Below are positions 48,845 to 60,249 of a stretch of 64,000 nucleotides of DNA, one piece after another; the first letter of the stretch is position 1, and each line of letters begins with the position of its first letter. The stretch is taken from positions 1 through 64,000 of the forward strand of contig ARYC01000095.1 of assembly GCA_000711775.1 (NCBI GenBank), given 5' to 3'. Below the pieces are notes generated by a model. The model made no database searches. It saw only the letters and a program-made list of their open reading frames with translations, and was not told where the DNA came from. The DNA comes from Oxytricha trifallax (taxonomy: Eukaryota; Ciliophora; Spirotrichea; Sporadotrichida; Oxytrichidae). The position numbers and the translations under genes are program-made.

Positions 48845-50482
48845 ATTTGTAAATAATATATGAAATCTTTAATTTTAATTGATTCTTTATATCATGATTT
48901 ATATTTTAATTATGAGTAATCCAAATTATATGCTGTAAATTAAGAATAAATCCTTCAATAGTATAACTTTGTGTAAGAATAGTGAATTACTCTTTTTAAT
49001 ATAAATTAATATTAAATAAAAAATTCATTAAAGAAATTAATTCATTAATATTTTAATTTTATTAAAACCACTTACTTTCAATTCTATGCATTTATAAATA
49101 AATTAAAATAAAATTATTAAGCAATAAAAAAATATATATAATATAATCAGTTCATATTATTTTATTCATTTTAAACAGCAGAAATTTTAGATTATAATCT
49201 TGTTGCGAATTCAAAAGCCTTTTCTTCTCCTCCTTCTTGTTCAATAAACGAGAATACAATTTTCTATTTTAAAATAAATATTAGGCACCTTATAAATTAA
49301 AAAATACTTCAATCACTTTCTTTCAAGTTTTTATAATATTATTTTGGCTATGAAGTAGTATCCTCCCCCCCCATAATGTATACTTTTTATTTTGTAGTCT
49401 GATAGAGTTTTTAACGCTGAGTAATAGTAGCTGATGACCATGTAATGTGCGAGCAATAGTTTCGAGCTATGACTCATTAAAGTCTCGTTTTTATATATAA
49501 AAATCATCATAAATTTTACAAAAATTTCCAAATTTTTCACAAAATTTAATTTCTCTAAAATTTAAAAATAATTAAAACTCTTCATCTCCATCCAAAATAA
49601 CTTTTATAAATCCTTTACAAATGGCTATTTCTTTTCTATATTATATTGACTCATCTTCACCTAAACCTTGTTTAAATAAATATATAGTTACTATTAGATG
49701 AGATTTCAGGATCATGTGAAAATAAATCTTTATTGGGATCGAGTGTTTGATTTTAAGATCTTTCCATATTTGTAAATAATATATGAAATCTTTAATTTTA
49801 ATTGATTCTTTATATCATGATTTATATTTTAATTATGAGTAATCCAAATTATATGCTGTAAATTAAGAATAAATCCTTCAATAGTATAACTTTGTGTAAG
49901 AATAGTGAATTACTCTTTTTAATATAAATTAATATTAAATAAAAAATTCATTAAAGAAATTAATTCATTAATATTTTAATTTTATTAAAACCACTTACTT
50001 TCAATTCTATGCATTTATAAATAAATTAAAATAAAATTATTAAGCAATAAAAAAATATATATAATATAATCAGTTCATATTATTTTATTCATTTTAAACA
50101 GCAGAAATTTTAGATTATAATCTTGTTGCGAATTCAAAAGCCTTTTCTTCTCCTCCTTCTTGTTCAATAAACGAGAATACAATTTTCTATTTTAAAATAA
50201 ATATTAGGCACCTTATAAATTAAAAAATACTTCAATCACTTTCTTTCAAGTTTTTATAATATTATTTTGGCTATGAAGTAGTATCCTCCCCCCCCATAAT
50301 GTATACTTTTTATTTTGTAGTCTGATAGAGTTTTTAACGCTGAGTAATAGTAGCTGATGACCATGTAATGTGCGAGCAATAGTTTTCGAGCTATGACTCA
50401 TCAAAGTCACTTTTTATATATAAAAATCATTATAAATTTTACAAAAATTTTCAAATTTTTCACAAAATTTAATTTCTCTAAA
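48645..50482. repeat. 0.92-kb tandem duplication carrying gene pieces
   Basis: Two near-identical copies, about 48645-49563 and 49564-50482 (period about 919 bp). Each contains, on the minus strand, the first exons of the lipid kinase (start ATG at 48844 and its copy near 49763, plus the LGEDESIQYRKE exon) and an upstream KIVFSFIEQEGGEEKAFEF exon (about 49268-49186 and 50187-50105). The array is therefore a chimaera of two paralogs: internal exon of the truncated gene, then first exons of the next. Only the rightmost-to-left path ending at 48844 continues into a complete gene. Identity is high with a few substitutions near 49460/50380, so the event is recent. Confidence 0.88.
48744..48768 (-). 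other. Putative 25-nt mini-intron
   Basis: On the minus strand TCTAATA is followed by 25 nt beginning GTAACT and ending AAG, then GTTTAGGTGAAGATG. Removal keeps the frame (S-N-S-L-G-E-D-E). The truncated paralog has a 50-nt GTAACA...AATAG intron at the same protein position (51400-51449), which supports splicing. Such a short intron is unusual; a very short IES is the alternative. Confidence 0.6.
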
Positions 50483-51535
50483 ATTAATGATTTTAGCAGT
50501 TTTTAACTATATTAACAAATTATATCTAATTTATTATAATTTTATAAAGTGATTTAAAAATCATTTTTACTTTCATATATAATTTTCATAAAGACTATAA
50601 AAGTTCACTTTATAAAATTATAATAAATTAGATATAATTTGTAATATAGTTAAAAACTGCTAAAATCTTTAATTTTAGAGAAATTAAATTTTGTGAAAAA
50701 TTTGAAAATTTTTGTAAAATTTATAATGATTTTTATATATAAAAAGTGACTTTGATGAGTCATAGCTCGAAAACTATTGCTCGCACATTACATGGTCATC
50801 AGCTACTATTACTCAGCGTTAAAAACTCTATCAGACTACAAAATAAAAAGTATACATTATGGGGGGGAGGATACTACCTCATAGCCATTATTTTTAATAA
50901 TGCGATATGACTTTTTAAAACTTACTTATAGTTAATTAATTTCAACGAATTTCTTCCTGCATAGTGCATATCCCTCCTATTTCTTGAATTTCATCTAAGT
51001 TTAGAGGATAACTTTGAATTTATTGTTTTGATCAACTTCTGCGCTTAGTATGTCTTCATAGCTCCTTGTAAAAAGAATAGACTTCTCTTAATCCTGAGTG
51101 AAATTTGCATGTTCACATATGACAGCCAACTCAGATTATTTCAAGAATAAACTCCATAAGTAAGCAAATTAGTAGTTTGGTCCACCAAATCTAAACTCTA
51201 CTTCCTTGAAGCCTTCGATATTCACTCTTTGATCTCAATAACTTACACACTGTTTATAGTTCTTACGATCTTTTAAAATAAATGATAAGCTTAAAATGAA
51301 ATAATCACTCTATTAAATTCTCTCATAATTTTATTTTAACTTCCTGTTAATTCAAAATGACTCTTATGAAGGCTTGATAAATTGGAACGTCTTCTAATTC
51401 TATTTATATGGATAAATGAGAGTATATTAAGCAAGGATATGTTTGTTACCTTAATTATTAATGGCAGTTTCAGAAGAGAATAAATCTTTATTTGCATATA
51501 TTTATTAAGCTTAAGATCTTTCCATGTTTTTATTT
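50105..51535 (-). pseudogene. Truncated lipid-kinase paralog
   Basis: The start ATG at 51535 gives MERSQAQQIYANKDLFSSET, clearly paralogous to the neighbour. After a 50-nt intron (51400-51449) comes ELEDVPIYQAFIRVIL, then an exon at about 51290-50930 with VEFRFGGPNYQFAYLWSLFL and SYEDILSAEVDQNNKFKV. It carries an in-frame TGA at 51235-51237 where the intact paralog has sense codons. The exon ends at a GTAAGT donor near 50927. The next homologous exon (KIVFSFIEQEGGEEKAFEF) is at 50187-50105, and after it the gene dissolves into the tandem duplication; no catalytic domain follows. A non-functional or germline-limited relic is the likely reading. Confidence 0.75.
50258..50893. repeat. Large inverted repeat, ~290-bp arms
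   Basis: The left arm (about 50258-50551) and right arm (about 50606-50893) are nearly perfect reverse complements separated by about 54 bp, the inner ends reading TTTATAAAGTG and CACTTTATAAA. Mismatches are few, for example AATG against AAAG near 50486. The left arm lies largely in the second tandem-duplication unit (its inner part extends beyond it), so the right arm is an inverted copy of that end. It falls within the interval that would be an intron or IES of the truncated lipid-kinase paralog. The DNA could extrude a cruciform, and transcripts would form long double-stranded RNA. Confidence 0.9.
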
Positions 51536-51539
51536 TATA

Positions 51540-52100
51540 ATAATTATATAAATCCTATAATTTTAATTTTATATTATTAATGTTTCTTTTTGTTAACTTG
51601 ATTCTTATTTGTAATTTTATGAGTTTTAATATGTTTTCTTAATTTATAAACTAAAAACATTAAAAATTAAGATCAAAATTATTTTTATTATCAATAAGAA
51701 AATTATTTTAATAATCTTATTTATTAATACGGTCTATATAGTAAATCAATATTTGAAAAACCAATAAAATTTTAATTTGTGTGAATTGACAATTTTTTCT
51801 TGTCAAATATCAAAATAAAATTGAAACTATTTAAATATTTTTCCTTATTTGTTTTCTCGATTTAAAATAAAATTTAAAATTTAAAAATTCTTATGCCATT
51901 AAATAGTAAAAATACGAAATTGAGAACTAAAATTCGGCTTTATTAATCAGTGTTTCAAAATTAATCTCTAAAGAATTGGAATGAGAAGTTTAATAAGTAA
52001 ATTTAAGTGTTTAAAAATAAAATAAACAGATATTATCAAATAGAATCTTGATCTTAATTAACTAATTCTATTTATATTATTATATTACTTTCGATTATAT
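51540..52100. other. AT-rich intergenic spacer
   Basis: Between the start of the truncated lipid-kinase paralog and the 3' end of the RNA-ligase-like gene. No coding signs or repeats seen. Confidence 0.6.
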
Positions 52101-52121
52101 ATGCTTGTCTTGACTTTAAAA

Positions 52122-55100
52122 TCAATGATACTTCTTTGTTTTGCCTTCAATTTCAATGGGCTCTTAGAACAAAATCATGCATGCTTCGCACTTCTCCCCT
52201 TTTATAGTAATTTGAATGACTTCTTGCACCTCACTATCTTTCTACGATGGCTTATCGAATTTGATCTTTTGCATTTTCTAGTATAAATCGTGAAAAACTC
52301 CTTTTCTGCGGCCTTCTTGAGTTTCATCTGAGCAGGTTTGTTCAAGAACTAGGTTACTGTCAAATGGCTTCCATCTCTCTGGGGAGTGAGATTAAGAGTT
52401 AAACATAATTGTCAAGTGAGGGAATTCATTTTAGATGCCAACGCCCTTCTGGCCTATAAATCCTAATCCCACTACTAAATAAAATACTACAAATATTTTT
52501 TAAAAAAATATTTTATAATACTATTCTATCTTTGACCACAAGCAAACCTCTAAATTAAACAATCACCTTTTAATCTTCTTTAAAATTCTTGTAAATATCA
52601 CTATTATAAATCACAATACAAATACATTATTTCTGTAATTAATGAATTTAAGTTATTTATCACTGTGTATAATCTCTTCAGATGGATGAGATCCAATAAA
52701 TAATTATGTTACATGGAATGTTTGAGGAAGTGTGAATACATTTGTACTTTTAGATTTCTTAGCTTCATTAAAGAAATTAGCCAATGAATGATATTTGTAA
52801 TATACTTATAATTCTTTCCAATTATAATATAAGAATTATTACTTTTGAAAGAATTAAATAATTATTTTGAAATGAATAGTCTCTAAATGTAGAAACCTCA
52901 CTCAATTTTTCATTAATAATCTACTCAGCTTCTGATAGCATATTTTCAATCTTAAAATTGCATTTTTTATCTGCTTGTAAGTCAATCCCCAAAAAGAGTG
53001 GAAATTTCTATTGCTTTTGAACTTGTATTCTCTTTTTCATCATTGATCTAGTTTCTATCTAAGAAGAATTTTAGAATTAATATTAACACTGAATTTAATG
53101 TTTATTCCAATATTCAATAAAATTAATTAATAATTTTTAAGATAAAATTTATAAGATTTCTAATCGTTTGCTGTAGAATTAACTTTAGATTGATTGCTCT
53201 TCTTTGATTAAGGGATTCGCCAGTCATCTCCTTATTTTTTCTCCTCTTCCTCGTCGCTATTTTGCTATTAGAATGATTGATACATAGTATCATTAGCTGT
53301 CTAAAATGAATGATCTTAGCTGCTTTTGCTATTATTAGTCAATAATTTAAAGATTAATGTATAAATTAGCTTAATTTATGGCAATTTAGAATATCCTTCC
53401 AAGGCCAGTCAGTGCTATCCTAAAAACTGAAATTATTAGTGAATGAGGGAGTTGGTTCTTCCCTATAACTATCTTCTTCACCTGCATTATTACATTACCC
53501 AACTATCAATTTCTCCTCCTCGTATTCTTAAACTTTGTGTTCTTAATTCTTAAAATTGATAATCTTAGCAAGTAGCTTTTAAGCATCAATTGAGGGTTCA
53601 TTCAGATTAATCAATTTAGGTGAACTTTACTCCTATCTTTTTAGAATTAATTGTTCTATGTTAGATTTATCAAGTTTTAAGATTGCTTAAATATCAGACT
53701 CTTTTAGTTCTTCCACTTTTTGAGATTACTCTTAGATATAGTCTTAAGACACCTTTAAATCAAGTATATTCAGCCTATAAATGTATGTATGGATAGTGTA
53801 AATTAAAAATATTGTTTAAATCACTATCGTTAAAGCCATATAAAATTACGTGAATGTTTTTATAGCTTTCAAGTATGTTTACTATTTCTTGTACATTTTC
53901 GCTTTTTAAATGAAAAGCATGCATTAAGTAAGGTTTGTTCTTTTGTTACTTGACCTTGCTTAAAAACTGTAAATCTGGTTAATCCCTACAATCATAGTGG
54001 AATTCTTCCATTAATTGTTCTAATATGTTGCCATTAGTTAATATACCTTGAGGACAGAGAAGTAGATATCTATAAGAAAAGGTTTCATACTTTTGAGATT
54101 TAGGAATTAAAGTTAACAATAAATTTACACATTCAGCAAAATTATTAATAGAATTTATTTAATGAGAATTGGTTGCTGCACAAAAATGTCCTCTTAAAAG
54201 GATAAACCATATCTTAAATAAGGTTACTCTTCCCCGATAGTTCTTGCTCTAAACATGTTTTTGTCAATTTCATCGTGTTTGTCTAATTTTGCTTTGTATT
54301 TTAGCAGGTGCTCTTAAAATGTAATATATTCTTCGTTTAATAGCTAAACTTTATCTGGAAACTGCCTTATATAAACAAAGGCTAATTTAAACAGATCTGT
54401 GTAAAATTCCATTGGCTATAATTAAGTACGAAATTTTTATATTCTAGGTACAAAATAAATATTTAAAGACATGAATTATATATTGGATTAATATGTCATT
54501 AAATTATAAGGCAAATCATTGCCATAAGAAACTTCTTTCATTTCTTTCGCAAATTTTTTAATCAAAGATTCCTCTGCAACTTTATTATTTAAATCTCTTT
54601 TTACATAATTTCTTAGCTTTTCTCTCATTTTTCTGAAGGCCCTGTACTCTAAGGTTTTCAATTTACATAAACTTAACACTTTGTCGTTTTAATCGATGCC
54701 ATCTTTGTCCCTTTTTACGAAATATAGTACTGATCCTTCTTCATCCTCGTTTATAATTAATTTCTAATGTTTAGAAAAATTAACATAGTTGTGTTGATAT
54801 TTTAAAAATAAATGTTAAATTGCAATATCTTACTAGAGGCAACGTCTTAGAAAGTTTGATAGAGTTTATCAATAAACTTGTCATAATTATTGAATTGACC
54901 TAAGCTTTACATTCTCACTGCATGTAAGCCAAACTTCTGAAACACCTCTAAAGCTTTACATAAAATTTACATATTTTTTGAAATATGAATATCCATAAAA
55001 TAATTTATATCAATCTTTGTCTGGTGGCCAGCATATATCTGGTGAATTATTATCAACAATGGCATAGAACATAAGTGTGACTTAATCATATTTGACCATA

Positions 55101-56482
55101 TGCTAATGCTCTTAAGCACCCACATACTCCCCTACAAGTGTCCTTCCATTCATAATATCCTTGAGTTCTTTCAGATACTTAACTCCATCTGGTTAAAGCT
55201 TAAGTTAATCTATGAAATCAATCCAAACAAGAGACATTTCCATGGCGAAAGAATACATAGATTGAGGGTACTTCTCAATGTCATCCCGAGTATTTATAAA
55301 AAGACTATACAAAAATATTAGTACGGATAAGCAAGCCGGTGTTCTTTGAAGCCACGATCCAGGCATCCAAGTCTTTTAAGTAAGAAACCTGAGCGTTTTC
55401 TCCATTGGCTTTTAGAGTTTTTATAATTTCAATGCTATGACCCTCTATCATTTAATACCTTTTAATTACTAGAATATCTTATAATATAAAAAAAATTATT
55501 ATATTATTGAATAAATGAATAATTAAATCATGAAATTATTATATTTCAATGCATTCCGATAAATGATTTAAATATTTTTAGTTTTTTAATTGCCTTGAGA
55601 GGTTATCTTAATAAATTATATAAAAATATTGACCAAGAATATAATAAAAAACCTTCTTTATTTAATAAAGGTGCAGCTAGTTGATAATTTTTAATAGCAT
55701 ACTAACAAGCAGACAATGAGGAGTCCTTATATCTATTAGATGGTTCTAAAAAGTCAAGATCTAAATCGAAGAATTTATTAAGGCCTTTCCTTCCAATCAC
55801 TAATTTCTACCCGGCAACCCCTGTTTTATTGTATAAGACTAGAGTGTTGCCTCTCCTAAGGTTTTTATATAGACAACCGTCATAGGTAAAGGCCTCGTCT
55901 TCTTTTGGACCACGTACTTTCAGTTTCAAATCAATTAAATATAATAGAATAATATACCACATTTCAATTATTGTTTGAACAAAAGAAAAAATAAGATTGA
56001 ATTACTTTCAATTATAAACAAAATAAGGAGAAGCACTCATTAATATTGACTTGAGAATTTAATAAGTTAAATTAAAAAAGAGGTATAATTATCCTCAATT
56101 CTTTACACCTTCAATTAAAACAGTTTTCAAAGAATTCTCAACTTTATAATTAAATTTTGAATCAATAAGCTTGATTGAATGATCATAAGCACACTCATTT
56201 TCTTTCGCACTGACAAGTCCTTTTCTGGAAATGTCCAAATCATTGAGTTTATTTACATCATAAATGTATTCAATTTTATCAAACAATACTATCACATCCT
56301 CTGGGTTATCTCTTTTTTTGAACATAGCTCCATGCTTTTATTTCATTTCATGAAGTTAATCATGACCTGTAAACTTTACATAAATTTTAAAAATTATAAA
56401 ATGAAGAAATATGAAGTTTACTGAAGAAAACCATTGCATCCTTACTTGGTTTCTTAGGTCGATTCTTTCTGATTTTGCCCAT
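52122..56482 (-). CDS. RNA-ligase-like protein, possibly Trl1-type
   Basis: Starts at ATG 56482 (MGKIRKNRPKKPSKDAMVFF) and ends at TGA 52122-52124. Pieces in order: a basic N-terminus; KKRDNPEDVIVLFDKIEYIY; LYKNLRRGNTLVLYNKTGVA (about 55920-55640); then the nucleotidyltransferase core, with AWIVASKNTGLLIRT (motif I, Lys in K-x-T/D-G), NGRTLVGEYVGAQEHQHMVK and LMFYAIVDNNSPDICWPP (motifs III/IIIa), and SLCKLKTLEYRAFRKMREKL (motif V KLK). A middle region (54430-53160) is acidic and Gln-rich. The C-terminal part has FPLFLGIDLQ, FHVTQLFIG and FPHLTIMF; the two H-x-T motifs suggest a 2H phosphoesterase domain. Ligase plus C-terminal 2H domain is the layout of fungal/plant tRNA ligase, but I do not see a clear kinase P-loop. 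The frame changes near 54195 and 53345. Divergent from the SDR gene with 164 bp between start codons. Confidence 0.72.
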
Positions 56483-56646
56483 TTTTGCGCTATAATTTAC
56501 AAATATTAAATTATTTTTAGATTCTCTGATTAATTCTATAAAATCATTGATCTTTTGTGGCTACGTATCAGCTTGAGTATGATGAAGTCATTGAATTAAA
56601 TTAAATATATAAATATTTATTGCATTCACAATTTATTATTACAAAC

Positions 56647-57702
56647 ATGGAAAAACTTAAACAATTAATAAGCACAGTAGCCTCTATTTCAATTGAATTA
56701 AAAAAGAACAATAAGCCTGTTAATCCAATCCTATCTTACTTAGTGCTAATATTAGGTACTTACTAATTTTTGAAGCTCATGGGTAAATCCTATCAAGAAG
56801 TTATTTATCCTACTCTGCGGAAACTATTCTATTTCATTTTTAAGAGCTCAACTAGATTGATAACTAAAGACCCTTTCATTTTGAATTCACTTAACCCAAA
56901 TAAGTGGGTGTTTATCTATGGTGCAAATAATCACGTAGGCTAATAAGCAGCTAAGTTAATGGCAAAGCTAAACTACTCTTTGATTTTAGTAGATTCAAAT
57001 TTGGACAAACTTAAAAATCTCGCTGAGGATATTGGGAAGATATTCCCGAATATGACTAACAGCCAAGGCTACACTTATGAACGCATTAAGCTTCTAAATA
57101 TTAATTTTGCTATATGGAGAGACTCAACAGCCCTTGAACATAAAATCAGAGAAGTGGTCGACATTAATAGTTGCATGCCAATATTCATAAACTGCATATC
57201 TTTTATTAATGAGTGGCAAGTATGCGAAGATAAACTTTTTCATGAGGTATAATTTGATCAAATATATCAATACACTGGAAACACGATTATTGGGTTTTCT
57301 ATTTTCTTTAATTTCTTCACAAGAATGATAGTGCATCATAAATAATAATCATGCGTCATCAATCTCATTGATATATAAATTTTTAACTTAGAATTTCCGT
57401 AAGTCTTAACTAACTTTTAAAATTCATTTAAAATCATTAAGAAGGAAGTAAAGCCTTTTGACAGAACAAGCTATGCCATGGCAATTTTAAGAGTGCTCTA
57501 TTTCCCTCTATACTATCACAAATTGCTGGAAAGAATGAATCTAATGCACTATGGCGTCAATAAGTATATCTCTGAGGTTAGTGATAATGCAGCTCTGGGA
57601 TATCCAATGTTAAGAACCTTTAATTTAATAATTGATAGCAGAGAATCTAGAACCATTGAACAAAGTCAAATTGAAAATATGATGCAGTCTATAAGATATT
57701 GA
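56647..57702 (+). CDS. SDR-family protein, 351 aa, uninterrupted
   Basis: One continuous frame from ATG 56647 to TGA 57700-57702, using several TAA/TAG glutamines. The N-terminus has a membrane-anchor-like helix (ILSYLVLILGTYQFLKLM), then a Rossmann start WVFIYGANNHVGQQAAKLM (usual TGxxxGxG replaced by GANNHVG) and LILVDSNLDKLKNLAEDIG for the second strand. Order and length resemble membrane-bound 17-beta-HSD12/3-ketoacyl reductase relatives. I do not see the YxxxK catalytic pair in the expected region (the closest is YYHK), so it may have lost reductase activity. There is no IES or intron: it is a single-MDS gene, unusual beside its neighbours. Convergent with the GST gene, 155 bp apart. Confidence 0.82.
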
Positions 57703-57857
57703 TATAAATAGGATTTGTTTGCTTAAATCACAATTTCAAATTAATTTTTTTTAATCTAAAAATTTAGAATTTGCTTCGCTAACTGATTACAAGGAATTTA
57801 AATGAAAGACATTAATTAAGTTTTTAAGGATTATTCGAGAATATTGAGAACATATAT

Positions 57858-58532
57858 TCATTAGTCCCAGTTGTTAAGCTTGGCAACCTTGTTGTTGAAT
57901 GGCTTCTTTAAGAATCTATCTGACTGTACGTATTCCTTGATCTCTGGAATTTCACTAACTCTGTTGAAGTATTCTTATAGTCTTGGATATTTTTCGTAAA
58001 CTTCCCCATTTGAGATCCAGTTGACGAAATCTAAAGTCTCTAAGAATTGGAAGTCAACATAGGTGATATAATCTCCGACTCCAAATGACTTTCCTTCCAT
58101 ATAGTCATTCACTCTTGACAAAGATTCGATTGACTTCTTAGAGACTAACTCTCTATCACCAGTTGAGTAGCAGTGACCAGTTCCGAATTGCTTGATATCG
58201 GTCAAAATAAAGTATAGTTGATCAGCCTTGGCTTGATCCTCTGGGGACTTGCCAAGGAGTTTCTAACCGTACTTGTTCAACACATATCTTAAGATGGCTT
58301 GACTTTCAGTGATTTTGACATCACCATCGATCAAGTAAGGAAGATTTGGGAAATCTAAACCTAAAGTGTGTTTAACACTAGTCCAGCATTCTACGTTGAA
58401 CTCTGGACCTTCTCCTTGCTCATATTGCACATCGTTGTAGGGTACTTTCAAGTACTCAAAGATGTATCTGATCTGTTGAGCTAATCCTCTAATTTTCCAG
58501 TATCCAAAAGTGGGCTTTGAAGTATCAACCAT
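57858..58532 (-). CDS. Glutathione S-transferase, mu-like, IES-free
   Basis: Complete 224-aa frame from ATG 58532 to TGA 57858-57860. The N-terminal thioredoxin-like domain starts [20 protein letters not shown], with the Tyr that activates glutathione (GYWKIRG), then [20 protein letters not shown] with the cis-Pro and the ES motif for the glutathione gamma-Glu. The helical C-terminal domain includes [20 protein letters not shown] (the N-capping/VDF region of mu and related classes). It conjugates glutathione to electrophiles in the cytosol. No IES or intron. The paralog directly upstream at 58875-60249 is cut by three IESs. Confidence 0.93.
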
Positions 58533-58874
58533 AATGAAAAGATTTAGTATTTTGGGGAGTTTTTATTTTGAGAATTAAACTCTTTATATATTCATGATAG
58601 TTTATTTTGATCCTCAATATTTTAATTTATAGATAAAGTAAATATCTATCACTTATTAAGTAAGTGATAATTATGATTTTCCAAAGTTAATTTGAATATC
58701 CTTCTGACTAAAAATATGATTATTTGATATAACAGTAAACTATGATTTCTATTTTACATAAGTTAAAATGAAGAAATAATAAATTTCTTATCCAAGGAAC
58801 AATCAATTTTATCAGAAATTTATAAATAGTAAGAATGAATGATTTCCATATTTAACCATCAACTACTTAATAAA

Positions 58875-60249
58875 TCAGTAGGTTGCTTTGACAATTGAAG
58901 GATTGGTATTGATCTTCGCATGACCATTATTAAATTTAAGCATGATAAACTTCTCCGACTGCATGTATTCCTTGATCTAAGGAATATCGCGCATTCTGTT
59001 ATAGTATTCTTGCAACTTTGGGAATATGCAAAAGACATCTTCTTCTGTGATCCAACTTACAAATTCTAAAGTTTCTAGGAATTGGAAGTCTACATAAATG
59101 TAAAACATTTAAGTATTTTCTGTATATAGGTTAAATAAAAATAATTAACATAGGTTATGTAATCACCAACAGCATAAGTTTTTCCAGTCATGTAATCATT
59201 GACTTTTTTCATACCTTCCAAAGAATAGCTAATAATTAATTCAGCATTAAAATAACTAAGTTAACTCTTTTTTTTAATTAATAAATATATTTCTAAATGA
59301 ATTTATTTTATATACTTTTAAAGTAAAAATCAAAATTTCTTATTTTTATTAATTATTGGTAAAAATTGTAATATTTCATTCATTTAAAATCTATGATAAA
59401 GCTGTTTATTAAGAAATTGATTTTAATTCAAATATTTGGCCGAATGCATCTATTTTATTATAAAATAATAAAAAATATTAATAAATGATAACTTATAATA
59501 ATTTTATATAAAATGAATGAAAATTTCACCATTTTTGAATTATTTTCTATTTTATTAATTATCAGTTAAATTTCAAATTATATAATTATAATAGTCTTTA
59601 TCTATTTGCATGAAAAATAATAGTGTTAGTAAATTATGAAATAAAGTAAAATTATAGCATTAAAATATTATAGATTATTGCCACTTGAGTAGCATTCTCT
59701 AATGCCAAATTACTTGATGTCAGTAAGAATAAGATAGAGTTAGTCCGCTAATGCTTAGTCTTCTGGGGTCTTACCCAGAAGTTCCTTGCCGTACTTATTC
59801 ACAACATATCTCAAAATGGCTTGGCTCTCAGTTATTCTAAGGTCTCCATCTATCAAGTATGGTAGATTAGGGAAGTCAAATCTTATAACACTAATTCTTT
59901 TAATATTACATGAGGCATTATCACAAATCATAGTAATTTCAAATGATTAGATATTTCAAATTAATAACTGATTAAATAATTATATTTGCACTCCTTTTTA
60001 TTATTGAATAAATCAATTTAATACTTTGAGTCTAGTATATTTAATAAAATTTATAAAAATGTTTTTTTTATGTTTAAATCCAAGTTTTTGCTTGACGCTA
60101 TTCCAAGCGTCTTTGCTATAATCTGGAGCATCCCCAACTTCATACAGCACTTCATCGTATGGAACTTTCAAGAATTCAAAAATATATCTAATCTGTTAAG
60201 CTAATCCTCTTATCTTCCAGTATCCGAGTGTTGGTTTTGAAATATCCAT
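58875..60249 (-). CDS. Glutathione S-transferase paralog with three IESs
   Basis: ATG at 60249 ([20 protein letters not shown]). MDS1 60249-60076, MDS2 59882-59677, MDS3 59248-59149, MDS4 59096-58875, ending at TGA 58875-58877. After removing three pointer-flanked spacers it aligns from end to end with the IES-free GST next door: [32 protein letters not shown] and [16 protein letters not shown]. All catalytic-domain motifs are kept, so it is likely functional after rearrangement. Same strand as its paralog, 342 bp apart: a tandem duplication. Confidence 0.9.
59092..59148 (-). other. IES 3 in GST paralog, pointer TATGT
   Basis: On the minus strand ACC-TATGT-TAATT leads into the spacer and TTT-TATGT-AGAC leads out (plus ACATA at 59149-59153 and 59092-59096). 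Removing 57 bp restores Y-I-T-Y-V-D-F, exactly as in the uninterrupted paralog. Confidence 0.9.
59246..59676 (-). other. IES 2 in GST paralog, pointer AAT
   Basis: On the minus strand GGC-AAT leads in and AAT-GCTGAA leads out (plus ATT at 59677-59679 and 59246-59248). Removing 431 bp joins S-S-G-N-A-E-L-I, equivalent to S-T-G-D-R-E-L-V in the intact paralog. Confidence 0.85.
59878..60075 (-). other. IES 1 in GST paralog, pointer GATTT
   Basis: On the minus strand CTTG-GATTT-AAAC leads in and GATTT-GACTTC leads out (plus AAATC at 60076-60080 and 59878-59882). Removing 198 bp joins K-L-G-F-D-F-P-N, matching T-L-G-L-D-F-P-N in the intact paralog. Confidence 0.9.
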
